Part shown: positions 9,222 through 17,080 of the stretch, in pieces
How positions within the stretch are numbered: the stretch's first letter is position 1
Layout of the letters: each line of letters starts with the position of its first letter
Assembly: GCA_030684575.1 (NCBI GenBank)
Contig: JAUXVD010000008.1
Coordinates: 744,001-808,000 of the forward strand
Source: Nitrospirota bacterium
GTDB lineage: Bacteria; Nitrospirota; Nitrospiria; Nitrospirales; Nitrospiraceae
DNA length: 64,000 nucleotides
Direction of reading: 5' to 3'
Notes under the pieces: model-generated
Database searches by the model: none
What the model saw: only the letters and a program-made list of their open reading frames with translations
Told to the model about the DNA's origin: nothing
Translations under genes and position numbers: made by a program

Positions 9222-9509
9222 ATGTTTGGGAGTCTTGGTTTTACAGAATTAATCCTGATCCTCTTCATCGTGCTGATCATTTTCGGCGCCGGTAAATTGC
9301 CGCAGCTGGGAGAAGGGATCGGCAAGGCGATCAAGGGCTTCAAGAAGTCCGTACATGAGGCAGACCTCATCGAAGCCGAAGCGCAAGCCGCGCAGCAGCA
9401 GACGGCTGCGGCTCCGGCTCCGCAGCAAACGATTGCTGCGCCTCCGGTGCAAGCCGCCGCGCCAGTGGTACAGCAAACCGAAACGGTTCAATCAGTTTCA
9501 CGCGGCTAA
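9222..9509 (+). CDS. tatA: Sec-independent translocase subunit TatA/TatE
   Basis: The 95-residue protein starts [19 protein letters not shown], the standard TatA transmembrane helix, followed by [20 protein letters not shown], the hinge and amphipathic helix. The C-terminal tail is Ala/Gln/Pro-rich. TatA oligomers form the pore of the twin-arginine pathway, which exports folded cofactor-containing proteins. Its place among a TorD-like chaperone, a ferredoxin with a Tat motif and NxrC-like proteins fits a dedicated TatA for exporting a molybdoenzyme. TatB and TatC are not in the window. A ribosome site GGAGG precedes the ATG. Confidence 0.93.
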   Translation: MFGSLGFTELILILFIVLIIFGAGKLPQLGEGIGKAIKGFKKSVHEADLIEAEAQAAQQQTAAAPAPQQTIAAPPVQAAAPVVQQTETVQSVSRG

Positions 9510-9535
9510 TCAGCCGGGATTAAGGTTACAGGTCT

Positions 9536-10789
9536 ATGGAAACCGAACTGCAGCTCGCGACCGGTTATATCGAAACCTTCGCAGGTAACGGCAAGGCCCG
9601 GAGCACCGGCGATGGAAAGCGGGCGGTCAAATCGGGGATTCCATTGCCTCACCACGCGGCATTGGACAAGGACGAGACCTGGTTCTATTTTGCCGAGTCC
9701 GGATCCGATCGCATCAGACGGGTCAGTCTCAAGGAAGGCACGTTGCATAATTTTGCCGGGATCGGCGAAACCTGCTACAGCGGAGACGAAGGCCTCTGCG
9801 GAGAAGCCGGGCTCTACTTGCCGCTCGACGTCGCGTTTGATTCCCACAACGACCTCTTTATCTGCGATTCCGGCAGCAACCGCATTCGAAAAATCGACCG
9901 CGAGACCGGTATCATCACGACGATCATCGGCACCGGGCAGCATGGGTTCAACGGAGATGGTCCGGCCCTGGAGACCAATCTCACCTGGCCTGCCGCCATC
10001 GCCTTCGATCCTGACGATGTGATGTATATCGCCGATACTCAGGCGCACCGCATCCGCCGCTACGATCCCAAGACCGGCATGGTCACGACCGTCGCCGGAG
10101 CCTGGACAGCCGAGGACGAAGCCCGCGAGCAGCCGCTCGTGGCGCGGAATCTTGTTGTACTGTCCGGCGATGCGATCGGCATCGATTTCAGCGACGACCA
10201 TGGCTGGCTCATGCCGGTCTGTTCGGACGGACTGGACATGTCGATGTATCTCGACGACGGGAAGCCCGCGCTCGAGGCCCGCATCTACGATGTCGTCGGG
10301 CTGACGGTGAACGGAAAAGGCAATATCATTTTCGTCGACAAGGGCAGTAACCGCGTCCGCAGCATCGATCACAAGACTGGAATTATCTCGACCGTGGCCG
10401 GTGTCTGCCGGTACGGCTATGACGGTGACGACAAACCGGCCGTCAGGGCGATGCTCCATGCGCCGGAAGCCGTGGTGGTGGACCATCAAGACAATCTCTA
10501 CATCTCCGATACGATGAATCATCGCGTGCGGAAGGTCGACGTTGCGACCGGCATGATTACCACAGTTGCGGGCAACGGGGACAGCGGCTACGAAGACAAG
10601 AATATGGGTGGCTGCGGCGCCGCACGTTTTGTGGCGAAAGAATCGTCCGGGACCGTGAAGCATGGAGACGGACTCCTCGGAATCGAGGCCGTCGTCAACT
10701 CTCCCGTCGGACTGTCGCTGGACTCCCAGGGCTATCTCTACATTTGCGAACGGGGCGAAAATAAAATTCGCCGCGTGAAACTCTGGTAG
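9536..10789 (+). CDS. NHL-repeat beta-propeller protein
   Basis: The 417 residues are built of repeating NHL-type units: DLFICDSGSNRIRKIDRETG, VMYIADTQAHRIRRYD, IIFVDKGSNRVRSIDHKTG, LYISDTMNHRVRKVDVATG and LYICERGENKIRRV. Each is followed by IITTIIGTG- or TVAGN-type turns with GDGP segments. This predicts a six- or seven-bladed propeller. No signal peptide is seen, so it is probably cytoplasmic, although such proteins are often extracytoplasmic elsewhere. It lies 26 bases after tatA. The function is unknown and a scaffold or ligand-binding role is only an inference. Confidence 0.85.
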   Translation: METELQLATGYIETFAGNGKARSTGDGKRAVKSGIPLPHHAALDKDETWFYFAESGSDRIRRVSLKEGTLHNFAGIGETCYSGDEGLCGEAGLYLPLDVAFDSHNDLFICDSGSNRIRKIDRETGIITTIIGTGQHGFNGDGPALETNLTWPAAIAFDPDDVMYIADTQAHRIRRYDPKTGMVTTVAGAWTAEDEAREQPLVARNLVVLSGDAIGIDFSDDHGWLMPVCSDGLDMSMYLDDGKPALEARIYDVVGLTVNGKGNIIFVDKGSNRVRSIDHKTGIISTVAGVCRYGYDGDDKPAVRAMLHAPEAVVVDHQDNLYISDTMNHRVRKVDVATGMITTVAGNGDSGYEDKNMGGCGAARFVAKESSGTVKHGDGLLGIEAVVNSPVGLSLDSQGYLYICERGENKIRRVKLW

Positions 10790-10881
10790 AAATTCCGGGG
10801 CCGCCGGTTTGGCCTCGCCTGGGTGTTGTGGTATTCTGAACCGGTAAGAATGTGCTCGCGCCAGTCACCCGAGGACCTTGC

Positions 10882-11712
10882 ATGGTGCGTACGACGACGA
10901 AGATGGCTTCCCGCCCGTTGCTGCTGCTGTTCCTCTTCATCCTGGTGACCGCCGGCCTCTTAGTGGGATTCGACGTGCCTCTCGTTAGTTCCGAGGGCAT
11001 GATGATTCGTGCCCGCCTCGTTGAGGGAGAGCTGCCGGCGGGCCCCGAGGATGCCGCCTGGGCCAAGGTCGCGCCCATGACCCTTCCCTTGAGCGGTCAG
11101 GTCATTACCAGGCCGGTCTGGCCTGAACCGACCGCCCGGGCCCTCACTGTGCGATCGCTCCACAACGGCACCGAAATCGCCTTTCTGCTGGAATGGCAGG
11201 ACAACACCAAAAATGACCGCCTGACGCCGGGGACCTTTCGCGACGGTGTTGCGATCGGGCTGCCCCTCGGCGATGCGCCCGCATTTTTCTGCATGGGCCA
11301 ACTCGATCACTACATCAACATCTGGCATTGGAAGGCCGATTGGCAGAGCGATATCGATCGCCGGGCAGCCAAGGCGTCTGAAAAAGCGAAAGATGGCGTA
11401 CGGACCTTTGAAGTCATTCCGCGCCGGGTCTCTTCCGTCGAGGACCTCATCGGCGGAGGCTTTAGCACGCTGACGACCAAGGAAAAGCAGGGGCGAGTTC
11501 AAGGGAAGGCGATCTGGAAAGATGGGGTCTGGCATGTCGTCATGCGCAGACCGTTAGTGAGTGAAGAGCAGGAGAACGAAGCCAAGCTGATTCCCGGACG
11601 AGTGCAAACCGTGTCATTTGCTGTATGGAACGGGGAGAACAAAGAACGGAACGGGCAAAAAGCAGTGGCGCCCTGGTTTCAGCTGGTGATCGACCCGACG
11701 GCGAAGCTTTAA
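10882..11712 (+). CDS. NxrC-like heme-b subunit, copy 2
   Basis: This encodes 276 residues from ATG 10882, with GAGGA 6 bases upstream. GTG 10852 is in frame but has no ribosome site. A signal peptide covers about residues 1-35. It is paralogous to the protein at 4153: LSGQVITRP, LEWQDNTKND, FCMGQLDHYINIWHWKADWQ, SSVEDLIGGGFSTLTT and WNGENKERNGQKAV all align with that copy. The central part is about 30 residues shorter. The aligned C-terminal motif reads WHVVMRRPL, with Arg where copy 1 has Lys. Like copy 1 it should be an exported heme-b electron-transfer subunit of a type II DMSO reductase family enzyme. Its TAA stop begins the repeat at 11710. Confidence 0.83.
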   Translation: MVRTTTKMASRPLLLLFLFILVTAGLLVGFDVPLVSSEGMMIRARLVEGELPAGPEDAAWAKVAPMTLPLSGQVITRPVWPEPTARALTVRSLHNGTEIAFLLEWQDNTKNDRLTPGTFRDGVAIGLPLGDAPAFFCMGQLDHYINIWHWKADWQSDIDRRAAKASEKAKDGVRTFEVIPRRVSSVEDLIGGGFSTLTTKEKQGRVQGKAIWKDGVWHVVMRRPLVSEEQENEAKLIPGRVQTVSFAVWNGENKERNGQKAVAPWFQLVIDPTAKL

Positions 11713-11884
11713 CAGGCTGCTGAAAATGGAGGCGGGGTAGCTGGGACAATCCCCGTGCTCGCGCAACGCGCGGCTTAAGAAAGCCCTCGTTGGACGCGCG
11801 CTGTAGGGATCATCCCATCCACCCCTTCGTGAAGGATCGTTTTTCTGTGGTCTTGCTGACGGACTGGTTGAGCAGCCTGCCAGG
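11710..11884. repeat. composite repeat: family A arms with a nested family B core
   Basis: The TAA stop of the preceding gene starts AACAGGCTGCTGAAAAT, and the element closes with TTGAGCAGCCTG near 11881, giving complementary family A-type ends. Between them, 11755-11808 is a family B core (GTGCTCGCGCAACGCGCGG, then CTCGTTGGACGCGCGC). The rest of the gap before the PDZ gene holds no gene I can support. Confidence 0.6.
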
Positions 11885-11930
11885 TGTTTTGTTAAGATAA
11901 CGGTACCTGTGCGGATGAAAGGCATGAACG

Positions 11931-12416
11931 TTGGAGGTTACTCGAATCGGTGCCGTCAGTGCTTACACAGAGGCCCTTCGGAGCGGAAGGGCCTTTTTTT
12001 TATGTGTCGGCCTGTGCCTGGGAGTCTTGGGCCTTGTTGGGCAGCCAGCGGTACATGCGGCGGACCCGGAGCCGATGACGATAGATGAAGCCGCGAAACT
12101 AGGTGAAGAGTTCGGCGTGATCGTCGGCGATGTGGACGAAGCCATCAAAAAAGAATTGAAACTCGAACGGGCGCAGGGCGTCGCGGTGTTCGAAGTGATC
12201 GGGAACTCGCGCGCCGACTATGCCGGCATCAAGGTCCGATCCATCATCAAGGAAGTCGACAAGGCTGAGATTAGGAACATGCTAGATTTCGGGAGAGCGA
12301 TCAAGCACGGCATGAAGGAATGCAACTTCACCGTCGGCACCTATGAGCCTGCCGATCCAGGCGATCCGGTCGGGTGGGGTGTGAATTTTCATTTCGTCGG
12401 ATGCAGGCGGGATTGA
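11931..12416 (+). CDS. secreted PDZ-domain protein
   Basis: This encodes 161 residues from TTG 11931 (AAAGG 8 bases upstream). The N-terminus holds a signal peptide with the core FFLCVGLCLGVLGLVG and a VHA-AD cleavage site. The mature part contains a PDZ fold: GVAVFEVIGNSRADYAGIKV, then IIKEVDKAEIRNMLDFGRAI. PDZ domains bind C-terminal peptides, and there is no protease domain here. The unusual point is that a strong terminator hairpin (11971-12001) lies inside the signal-peptide codons, so the true start or its regulation is uncertain. The only later in-frame ATG (12075) would remove the signal peptide. The next gene, a multiheme cytochrome, begins 3 bases after the stop. Confidence 0.7.
   Translation: MEVTRIGAVSAYTEALRSGRAFFLCVGLCLGVLGLVGQPAVHAADPEPMTIDEAAKLGEEFGVIVGDVDEAIKKELKLERAQGVAVFEVIGNSRADYAGIKVRSIIKEVDKAEIRNMLDFGRAIKHGMKECNFTVGTYEPADPGDPVGWGVNFHFVGCRRD
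11971..12001 (+). terminator. intrinsic terminator or attenuator inside the PDZ gene leader
   Basis: AGGCCCTTC (11971-11979) pairs perfectly with GAAGGGCCT (11986-11994) around a 6-base loop and is followed by eight T. It would end transcription arriving from the NxrC-like gene, yet it lies within the predicted PDZ reading frame. Confidence 0.7.
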
Positions 12417-12418
12417 GG

Positions 12419-13726
12419 ATGTCACGATTGAGACGGCATACAGCACGAATCGCCGCAGGCGTCTTTCTCATGCTCATCGTGGGCCTCATTGCGCTGTCTC
12501 ATGGCCGCGCTATGGCGCAGAAGGCTGAGGCTCCGGCTCAGGCCGACTGGGTGGCGGAGATTGAAAAGATTTTCATTCGATCGGAAGACTGCAAGCAATG
12601 CCACGATCGGCATTATGAAGAATGGAAAGGCGTGCGCGAACAGACGCCGGATCTGAAGACCTTCGGCCGGGTCGATGCCGCGCTCTTACATGGTACGTCG
12701 CTAGAGTCGCCGGTGTTCCGCACGGTGTTGGGCGTCTGGCTGCAGACCAATCCGACGGCCGACGAGCGCCGCCGCTGTCTCGCCTGCCATGTGCCGTCGA
12801 CCACGGTATTCCCGCAACATGTCGAGAAGATTGTGGCGCAAGTGTTGGCCGGTAAGCCGCAAGTGGAAGGGATCGGCTGCGCCTCCTGCCATCTGATCAA
12901 GAGCGTGGAGCACACACCGAACTCACCGCCGTCGTTCAAGATCGAGCCGGGCAAGATGATCTATGGCCCCTATGCCAACCCGGAGGAAAATCTCGTCCAT
13001 CCCGCGACGCAATCCGATCTGTTCCGCGGTGCGAACTACTGCGCCTCCTGCCATTTCGATAAGGTCAAGGATGAGACGCAGAAAGATCTGGCCGGAGAGA
13101 TCTTGCAGGGCACGGTATGCCAGGACTGTCACATGGAGCCCTCGACCGGCAGCTCCACCTCGAGGCGCGGATCGATGACTCGCGCTATCGGTCGGCACTG
13201 GTTTCGTGGTGTGGTGGTCCCTGGCACCCTCCTCAGAAATCGAAATCTGCAGGCCGAATGGATGCCCCGCGTGGATCTTGAGACCACCAAGTCGGTCTCC
13301 GCCGTGGAGGGCACGGCGCTGGTGAGAATCGGCAGCCTGCCGCATAGCTTCCCTGACGGCGATCCGGTGCTCAAGCAGTTCTATCTGGTTCTGACCGCCA
13401 AGGATGCGCAGGGCAAGGTGCTGCAAGAAGAGACGAAGCAATTCGGTTTGCCCTACGACAAAATTCTTCGTGGCCCGATTCCCGATCCCTTCATCAAGGG
13501 GGGCCATACGAGAAAGGTTCCCTTCTCCCTGGCGATTCCCTCCGGCACGACCGCCGCCTCGATTGAAGCGGTGCTGAACTATGCGTTGATCCCGACGCCG
13601 GAACCGAGTCTGAAAGAAAAGTATCTGGCCAGCTTGGCAACCGACAAAGAGCGGGAGAGCGCGAAGAAGATTTTTCAAGAATATACGCAGCCCAGGCTGC
13701 TCACCTATCGGGCCAAAACACTCTAG
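12419..13726 (+). CDS. pentaheme cytochrome c, paralogue 1
   Basis: This encodes 435 residues from ATG 12419, just after the PDZ gene stop. An N-terminal signal peptide (to about residue 38, AMAQKAE) is followed by five CXXCH motifs: CKQCH with HYEEWKG after it, CLACH, CASCHLIK, CASCHFDK and CQDCHME. This order is shared with the proteins encoded at 13953 and 62269, so the three form a paralogous family of periplasmic pentaheme cytochromes with a C-terminal beta-rich domain (VDLETTKSVSA, LPHSFPDGDPV). They resemble cytochrome c554-type electron carriers. Its redox partner is unknown. The TAG stop is the first codon of a family A repeat. Confidence 0.88.
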   Translation: MSRLRRHTARIAAGVFLMLIVGLIALSHGRAMAQKAEAPAQADWVAEIEKIFIRSEDCKQCHDRHYEEWKGVREQTPDLKTFGRVDAALLHGTSLESPVFRTVLGVWLQTNPTADERRRCLACHVPSTTVFPQHVEKIVAQVLAGKPQVEGIGCASCHLIKSVEHTPNSPPSFKIEPGKMIYGPYANPEENLVHPATQSDLFRGANYCASCHFDKVKDETQKDLAGEILQGTVCQDCHMEPSTGSSTSRRGSMTRAIGRHWFRGVVVPGTLLRNRNLQAEWMPRVDLETTKSVSAVEGTALVRIGSLPHSFPDGDPVLKQFYLVLTAKDAQGKVLQEETKQFGLPYDKILRGPIPDPFIKGGHTRKVPFSLAIPSGTTAASIEAVLNYALIPTPEPSLKEKYLASLATDKERESAKKIFQEYTQPRLLTYRAKTL

Positions 13727-13853
13727 CAGGATGCTCAAAATGGCCCCCAGCTTCGTTCTTGGCTCATCGAAATCCTCAACGTGCCCCTGAGGGTACGCCT
13801 CCGGTTTCGACTCGCCTACGGCCTTGCTGGACGGCCATTTTGAGTATCCTGCG
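13724..13853. repeat. family A palindromic element, copy at 13.7 kb
   Basis: It begins with the TAG stop of the cytochrome gene (TAGCAGGATGCTCAAAATGG) and ends CCATTTTGAGTATCCTGC, complementary with few mismatches. The interior carries TCCTCAACGTGCCCCTGAGG and CTTGCTGGACGG, shared with the copies at 47791 and 60064. Confidence 0.75.
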
Positions 13854-13952
13854 AATCATTCTTGGGCCATGACTATCCGCAAGATCACAGTGGACGTTGA
13901 GCGACAACGGATTTTATCTAAAGCCTCCTAGGGCGTCCAATCGAGGGGCAAC

Positions 13953-15188
13953 ATGATGGTGCGACAGTCGATCGGTGCGAAGCTAGGAATCGGTATAGTG
14001 CTCGTAGCGGCCTTCGTCCTTTCGTATGGACTCAACGAAGGTCTCTATGCGCAGGATGCCTCCAAGCCCACGCTTGAAAAGGCCTTCCCGAGCGCCAGTA
14101 AGTGTAAGCGCTGCCACGAGCGCGTGTTTGAAGAATGGGAAACCTCCCCGCTGTCGAAGTCCATTCATTCCCCGGCATTTCGCGCCTCGCTCGACGCCTT
14201 TCTCCAGTCTCCAGGAGGCAAAGACAAAGGGCTCTGTTTCCGCTGTCATGCGCCCCATGTGCGCGAATTCCCCGAGCAAGCCCAACTCTTCGTCGATCAA
14301 GCCAAGTCCGGGGACCCCTCGTTGGACGGCGTGGCCTGCGCGCAATGTCACTTGATCAAGCAGGTCGATCGGACCAAACAGCCGCCGGAGCCCAAGTACG
14401 AACTCGGCAGCAAAACGCTCTATGGGCCCTATAAGGACTTCGTCCAGAACCTCGCCCACCAGTCGATGGAACTGGGGCTCTTTCAGAAATCAGATCTCTG
14501 CCTCAATTGCCATCAATCGGTCCCCTCGGCGGCCAATTTAGGCAAGAGCAACGATCTGCTCGGCAGCTGGGACCAAAGCAAGGCCGTGAAGTCCGGTAAA
14601 GAATGCCAGACCTGTCACATGCCGGAGCAGGTCGGCGAGTCGGCGAACGGAGAGAAGAAGCGCAAAACGGCGAACCATACCTTTCCCGGTCGCATTGGCA
14701 AGCTCCGCCAGGAAGCGGCCAAGCTGGATGTGCAGACCAAGATCGAAGGCGACAAGACCACCGTCACGGTGAAGGTGCAGAGCCTCGTGCCGCACAGTCT
14801 GCCGACCACCCATCCTGCCTGGGCGACGGTGGCGCTCGATCTGGATATCAAAGGGAAGAATCTGAAGACCGTCTATACCGACAAGCGAGTCTATGGGCGG
14901 GTCTATCAGGACGCCAAGGGTCAGAAGACGATCTTCGATTTCGAGGCGGTCAAAGTTCTGGACGATACCGTCTTGAAGCCGGAAGAGCTGCGCGTCGAGA
15001 CGTTCACCTTCCCCACACCGAAAGACACGAGGACGTTCGATGTGATCGTAAGCCTCAACTACGCGCCGCTCACCGGTCCTGCCCAGTTCCTGCAGCGCGT
15101 CGAAGCCGAATCCTCCAAGGGATCGCAAGACCCCGTCTTCCAGGCGATCGAGATCGTCAAGTTCGCAGAGAATATCTCAACTAAATAG
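13953..15188 (+). CDS. pentaheme cytochrome c, paralogue 2
   Basis: This encodes 411 residues from ATG 13953, with CGAGGGG upstream. The signal peptide runs to about residue 34 (LYAQDAS). Five CXXCH motifs follow: CKRCH with VFEEWETS after it, CFRCHAPH, CAQCHLIK, CLNCHQS and CQTCHMPE. The spacing matches paralogue 1, including YGPYKDFVQNLAHQS, which corresponds to YGPYANPEENLVHPA. The C-terminal domain contains LVPHSLPTTHPAWATV, equivalent to LPHSFPDGDP in paralogue 1. It is a periplasmic electron carrier by family resemblance. The last 66 bases of the gene are repeated exactly at 15866, beyond the YefM-YoeB module. Confidence 0.88.
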   Translation: MMVRQSIGAKLGIGIVLVAAFVLSYGLNEGLYAQDASKPTLEKAFPSASKCKRCHERVFEEWETSPLSKSIHSPAFRASLDAFLQSPGGKDKGLCFRCHAPHVREFPEQAQLFVDQAKSGDPSLDGVACAQCHLIKQVDRTKQPPEPKYELGSKTLYGPYKDFVQNLAHQSMELGLFQKSDLCLNCHQSVPSAANLGKSNDLLGSWDQSKAVKSGKECQTCHMPEQVGESANGEKKRKTANHTFPGRIGKLRQEAAKLDVQTKIEGDKTTVTVKVQSLVPHSLPTTHPAWATVALDLDIKGKNLKTVYTDKRVYGRVYQDAKGQKTIFDFEAVKVLDDTVLKPEELRVETFTFPTPKDTRTFDVIVSLNYAPLTGPAQFLQRVEAESSKGSQDPVFQAIEIVKFAENISTK

Positions 15189-15221
15189 GCGAGAGGCTTG
15201 CGGCGAGGGGCAAGAGGCCGA
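15123..15221. repeat. 99-bp direct repeat, copy 1 (end of cytochrome gene)
   Basis: It covers the last 66 bases of the pentaheme gene and 33 bases beyond the stop. It is identical base for base to 15866-15964. The pair brackets the YefM-YoeB module at a spacing of 743 bases. Confidence 0.9.
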
Positions 15222-15289
15222 AGGCCGGAAATATTTTCCTCGCCCTTGTCTCTAGCCTCGTGCCGCTGGCCTGACTTAGGAGGTGTGGG

Positions 15290-15553
15290 CTAGTCGTAGT
15301 GGGTCCACATGCGTAGGACTTTGACGACCTTCTCTTGTTCGAGGACTTGATAGACGAGTCTATGCTGGATGTTAATTCTCCGAGAATAGGCACCAGCTAA
15401 ATCGCCGATCAGCTTCTCGTATGGCGGAGGGGTTTGAAATGGATTCTTTCGCAATAGGTCGAGCAAGCGTTCCGTCTTATCCCGTAAGCCTGCCGCTGCA
15501 TTTTTCTTTGAGTCCTTTTGCGCCTGTTTGGTAAATGCCAACTCCCACTTCAC
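15290..15553 (-). CDS. yoeB: YoeB/Txe-family toxin (mRNA interferase)
   Basis: This encodes 87 residues from GTG 15553. That start gives the family N-terminus (M)KWELAFTKQAQKDSKK and overlaps the antitoxin stop as GTGA. An ATG 7 codons upstream (15574) is also in frame. The YoeB core is complete: PYEKLIGDLAGAYSRRIN, the catalytic HRLVYQV strand and the C-terminal THYD. YoeB toxins cleave mRNA at the ribosome and are neutralised by YefM. The pair forms a normal antitoxin-first operon. It is bounded by an exact 99-bp direct repeat, which suggests recent insertion. Confidence 0.88.
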   Translation of the reverse strand: MKWELAFTKQAQKDSKKNAAAGLRDKTERLLDLLRKNPFQTPPPYEKLIGDLAGAYSRRINIQHRLVYQVLEQEKVVKVLRMWTHYD

Positions 15554-15792
15554 CAGGGGAGCTCTTTCGCGCATTTCCCAACGGGGGTAGCGAGACCTTT
15601 ACGGATGGATTGTCTCATCTTGGGGATGGAAAGCAGATAGACCGTTTCCTGGATGGCTCGCCAATCATCTTCAGATACAAGCACCGCGCTCGAGCGTTTT
15701 CCCGCAATCATGATTGGTTCATGCGATGAAGCCGTTTCATCAATAAGACGGTACAGTTTTGATCGTGCCGCACTCGCTTTCAGCGTTGTCAT
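15550..15792 (-). CDS. yefM: YefM/Phd-family antitoxin
   Basis: The 80 residues start MTTLKASAARSKLYRLIDET, the DNA-binding and dimerisation part of the Phd/YefM fold, followed by HEPIMIAGKRSSAVLVSEDDW and a C-terminal toxin-binding tail. AAGGAG lies 8 bases before the ATG. It precedes the yoeB gene with a 4-base overlap at the GTG start. An inverted repeat at 15830-15855, directly upstream, is the expected autoregulatory operator. The protein appears intact. Confidence 0.9.
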   Translation of the reverse strand: MTTLKASAARSKLYRLIDETASSHEPIMIAGKRSSAVLVSEDDWRAIQETVYLLSIPKMRQSIRKGLATPVGKCAKELPW

Positions 15793-15829
15793 GTGGCCTG
15801 CTCCTTATCTAGCCGGTAGTTCATGTTAG

Positions 15830-15861
15830 TAACGGTACGCGATCACGTACCGTTATGTCAA
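15830..15861 (-). promoter_or_regulatory. yefM promoter and operator
   Basis: On the reverse strand TTGACA (15861-15856) is followed directly by a perfect 10-bp inverted repeat, TAACGGTACG and CGTACCGTTA with a 6-base spacer (15830-15855), ending 37 bases before the yefM ATG. Placement over the core promoter fits autorepression by YefM-YoeB. Confidence 0.7.
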
Positions 15862-15865
15862 GGTT

Positions 15866-15964
15866 TCGCAAGACCCCGTCTTCCAGGCGATCGAGATCGT
15901 CAAGTTCGCAGAGAATATCTCAACTAAATAGGCGAGAGGCTTGCGGCGAGGGGCAAGAGGCCGA
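15866..15964. repeat. 99-bp direct repeat, copy 2
   Basis: This is an exact copy of 15123-15221, carrying the last 22 codons, including the stop, of the pentaheme gene without the rest of it. It starts 4 bases beyond the yefM promoter -35 box. Confidence 0.9.
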
Positions 15965-16010
15965 TGCACCACGAAGTGTGTTTGGATACCTGTGAGCGCT
16001 TCAACCGCGG

Positions 16011-16265
16011 CTAATCGGAGACGATGCTGGAGCCCGGCGACTTCATCTTAAAGATCTGCACGGCGTTGTACATGCCCTTGGCCGGGTGGTTGAGGATGAG
16101 GCGGGAATTGGTAATGTGGGTGTCGAGCAACTCGTATTGTCCACCGCTGAAATAGATGTCGCAGTCGTCGATCGCGCAGTTCTTGTAGACATGGTTGTCG
16201 AGCGACAGCTTCGCCTTACTGAACGTCTGCCCGTCGATCAAGATATAACTCGGTTCCATTCCCAT
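16011..16265 (-). CDS. small hypothetical protein
   Basis: This encodes 84 residues from ATG 16265, which has GGAGG 5 bases upstream (GTG 16277 is also in frame). The sequence has beta-strand character with spaced Cys and aromatic residues (VYKNCAIDDCDIYFSGGQYE, LLDTHITNSRLIL), resembling one turn-rich segment of a right-handed beta helix. There is no signal peptide or membrane segment. I do not recognise a named family. It lies alone after the YefM-YoeB block. Confidence 0.6.
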   Translation of the reverse strand: MGMEPSYILIDGQTFSKAKLSLDNHVYKNCAIDDCDIYFSGGQYELLDTHITNSRLILNHPAKGMYNAVQIFKMKSPGSSIVSD

Positions 16266-16345
16266 ACGGCCCTCCACCTGCGCGGACTATAACAAGTCTC
16301 TTTTTGAACCGCAAACAGACAGGGGGCGGGATGAAGGCCGATGAT

Positions 16346-16408
16346 CCTCTGTGCTCGCAGAACGCGCACGATCGGAATGTGCTCGTTCGACGCGCGCAGT
16401 GGAAGATC
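16346..16408. repeat. family B element, copy at 16.3 kb
   Basis: GTGCTCGCAGAACGCGCACG and then GTGCTCGTTCGACGCGCGCA form the core, flanked by GATCCTCT and GGAAGATC. It is nearly identical, in reverse orientation, to 45370-45422. It is followed by CATCCCTAAAGAG and AAGCTTGGAGGGA, which also follow the copy at 20206. Confidence 0.65.
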
Positions 16409-16454
16409 GATCAGCCTTCATCCCTAAAGAGAGAAGGAGCAAGCTTGGAGGGAA

Positions 16455-16625
16455 CCTTTGGAAGCTTGGGCTGCGCCGGGCGGAAACCTTCTGTAATTCC
16501 CGCAGTCACGCTCTTGCGACCGTGGCCTTGGTCAGTTCCAGCTTTCCTTCCCGGCTCAACCAGGAGGATTTCTCGCTCATCCGGTCACGTCCGCGAAAGC
16601 CGAAGGCATCCCTGTAGGGAGGGTA
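16455..16625. repeat. family D sequence, copy at 16.5 kb
   Basis: Segments GGCGGAAACCTTCTGTAATT, TTGGTCAGTTCCAGCTTTCC and GGTCACGTCCGCGAAAGCCG are shared with 23560-23775, and the last also with 22672-22710. There is no coding potential I can support. With the family B element and the promoter at 16761 it fills the gap 16266-16849. Confidence 0.5.
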
Positions 16626-16760
16626 TGTATCAGGGGAAAACGGAACAAAGAGGGAATGCCTCACCGGTAGCACTCCTTGCGTTTTATCGTTCTCGCCCCA
16701 CGTCTTCTATGGCTCCGCGCCTCGTTCAGCCCACGGGACTCAGCACTTCTCGCGTACAGC

Positions 16761-16789
16761 TTGTCAGGGCGTGGGCAAATCGGTATCCT
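16761..16789 (+). promoter_or_regulatory. promoter block shared by two TA operons, copy 1
   Basis: TTGTCA (16761-16766) and TATCCT (16784-16789) are 17 bases apart. The surrounding 16736-16791 is nearly the same as 21796-21851, which lies before the MntA/HEPN operon. Here it drives the addiction-module antitoxin at 16850. Confidence 0.65.
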
Positions 16790-16849
16790 TCAAGAACGAC
16801 GAGGTCTAGAATGGCGGGCGGATATCTGGACTGAAGGAGGAATGCAGCC

Positions 16850-17080
16850 ATGAAAGCTGATGTGAAGAAGATCCTGGACGAGGCCATGCAGTTGGAGCCA
16901 GCGACCCGAGCGTTTATCGCCGAAGCGCTCCTGGAAGGACTCGACTTTGAGCAAGACTTCGATGTTTCCCAATCATGGCGGGCAGAGATTCAGCGTCGCT
17001 GCGATGACATCGATCGTGGGAATGTTAAATTGGTTGATTCCGATACCGTCATGGCCGAGCTACGGAAGAAACAGGCCTGA
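16850..17080 (+). CDS. addiction-module antitoxin (TIGR02574-like)
   Basis: The 76 residues start MKADVKKILDEAMQLEPATR, followed by AFIAEALLEGLDFEQDFDVS and SWRAEIQRRCDDIDRGNVKL. This is the pattern of the short acidic addiction-module component proteins that pair with ParE/RelE-type toxins. AAGGAGG precedes the ATG. The TGA stop overlaps the ATG of the downstream toxin, but that toxin is frameshifted, so the antitoxin is left without an intact partner here. Confidence 0.85.
   Translation: MKADVKKILDEAMQLEPATRAFIAEALLEGLDFEQDFDVSQSWRAEIQRRCDDIDRGNVKLVDSDTVMAELRKKQA

Noticed and set aside
9506-10663. Reverse frame of 385 codons opposite the NHL gene
   Set aside because: This is a codon-shadow frame. 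The forward strand shows regular NHL repeats.
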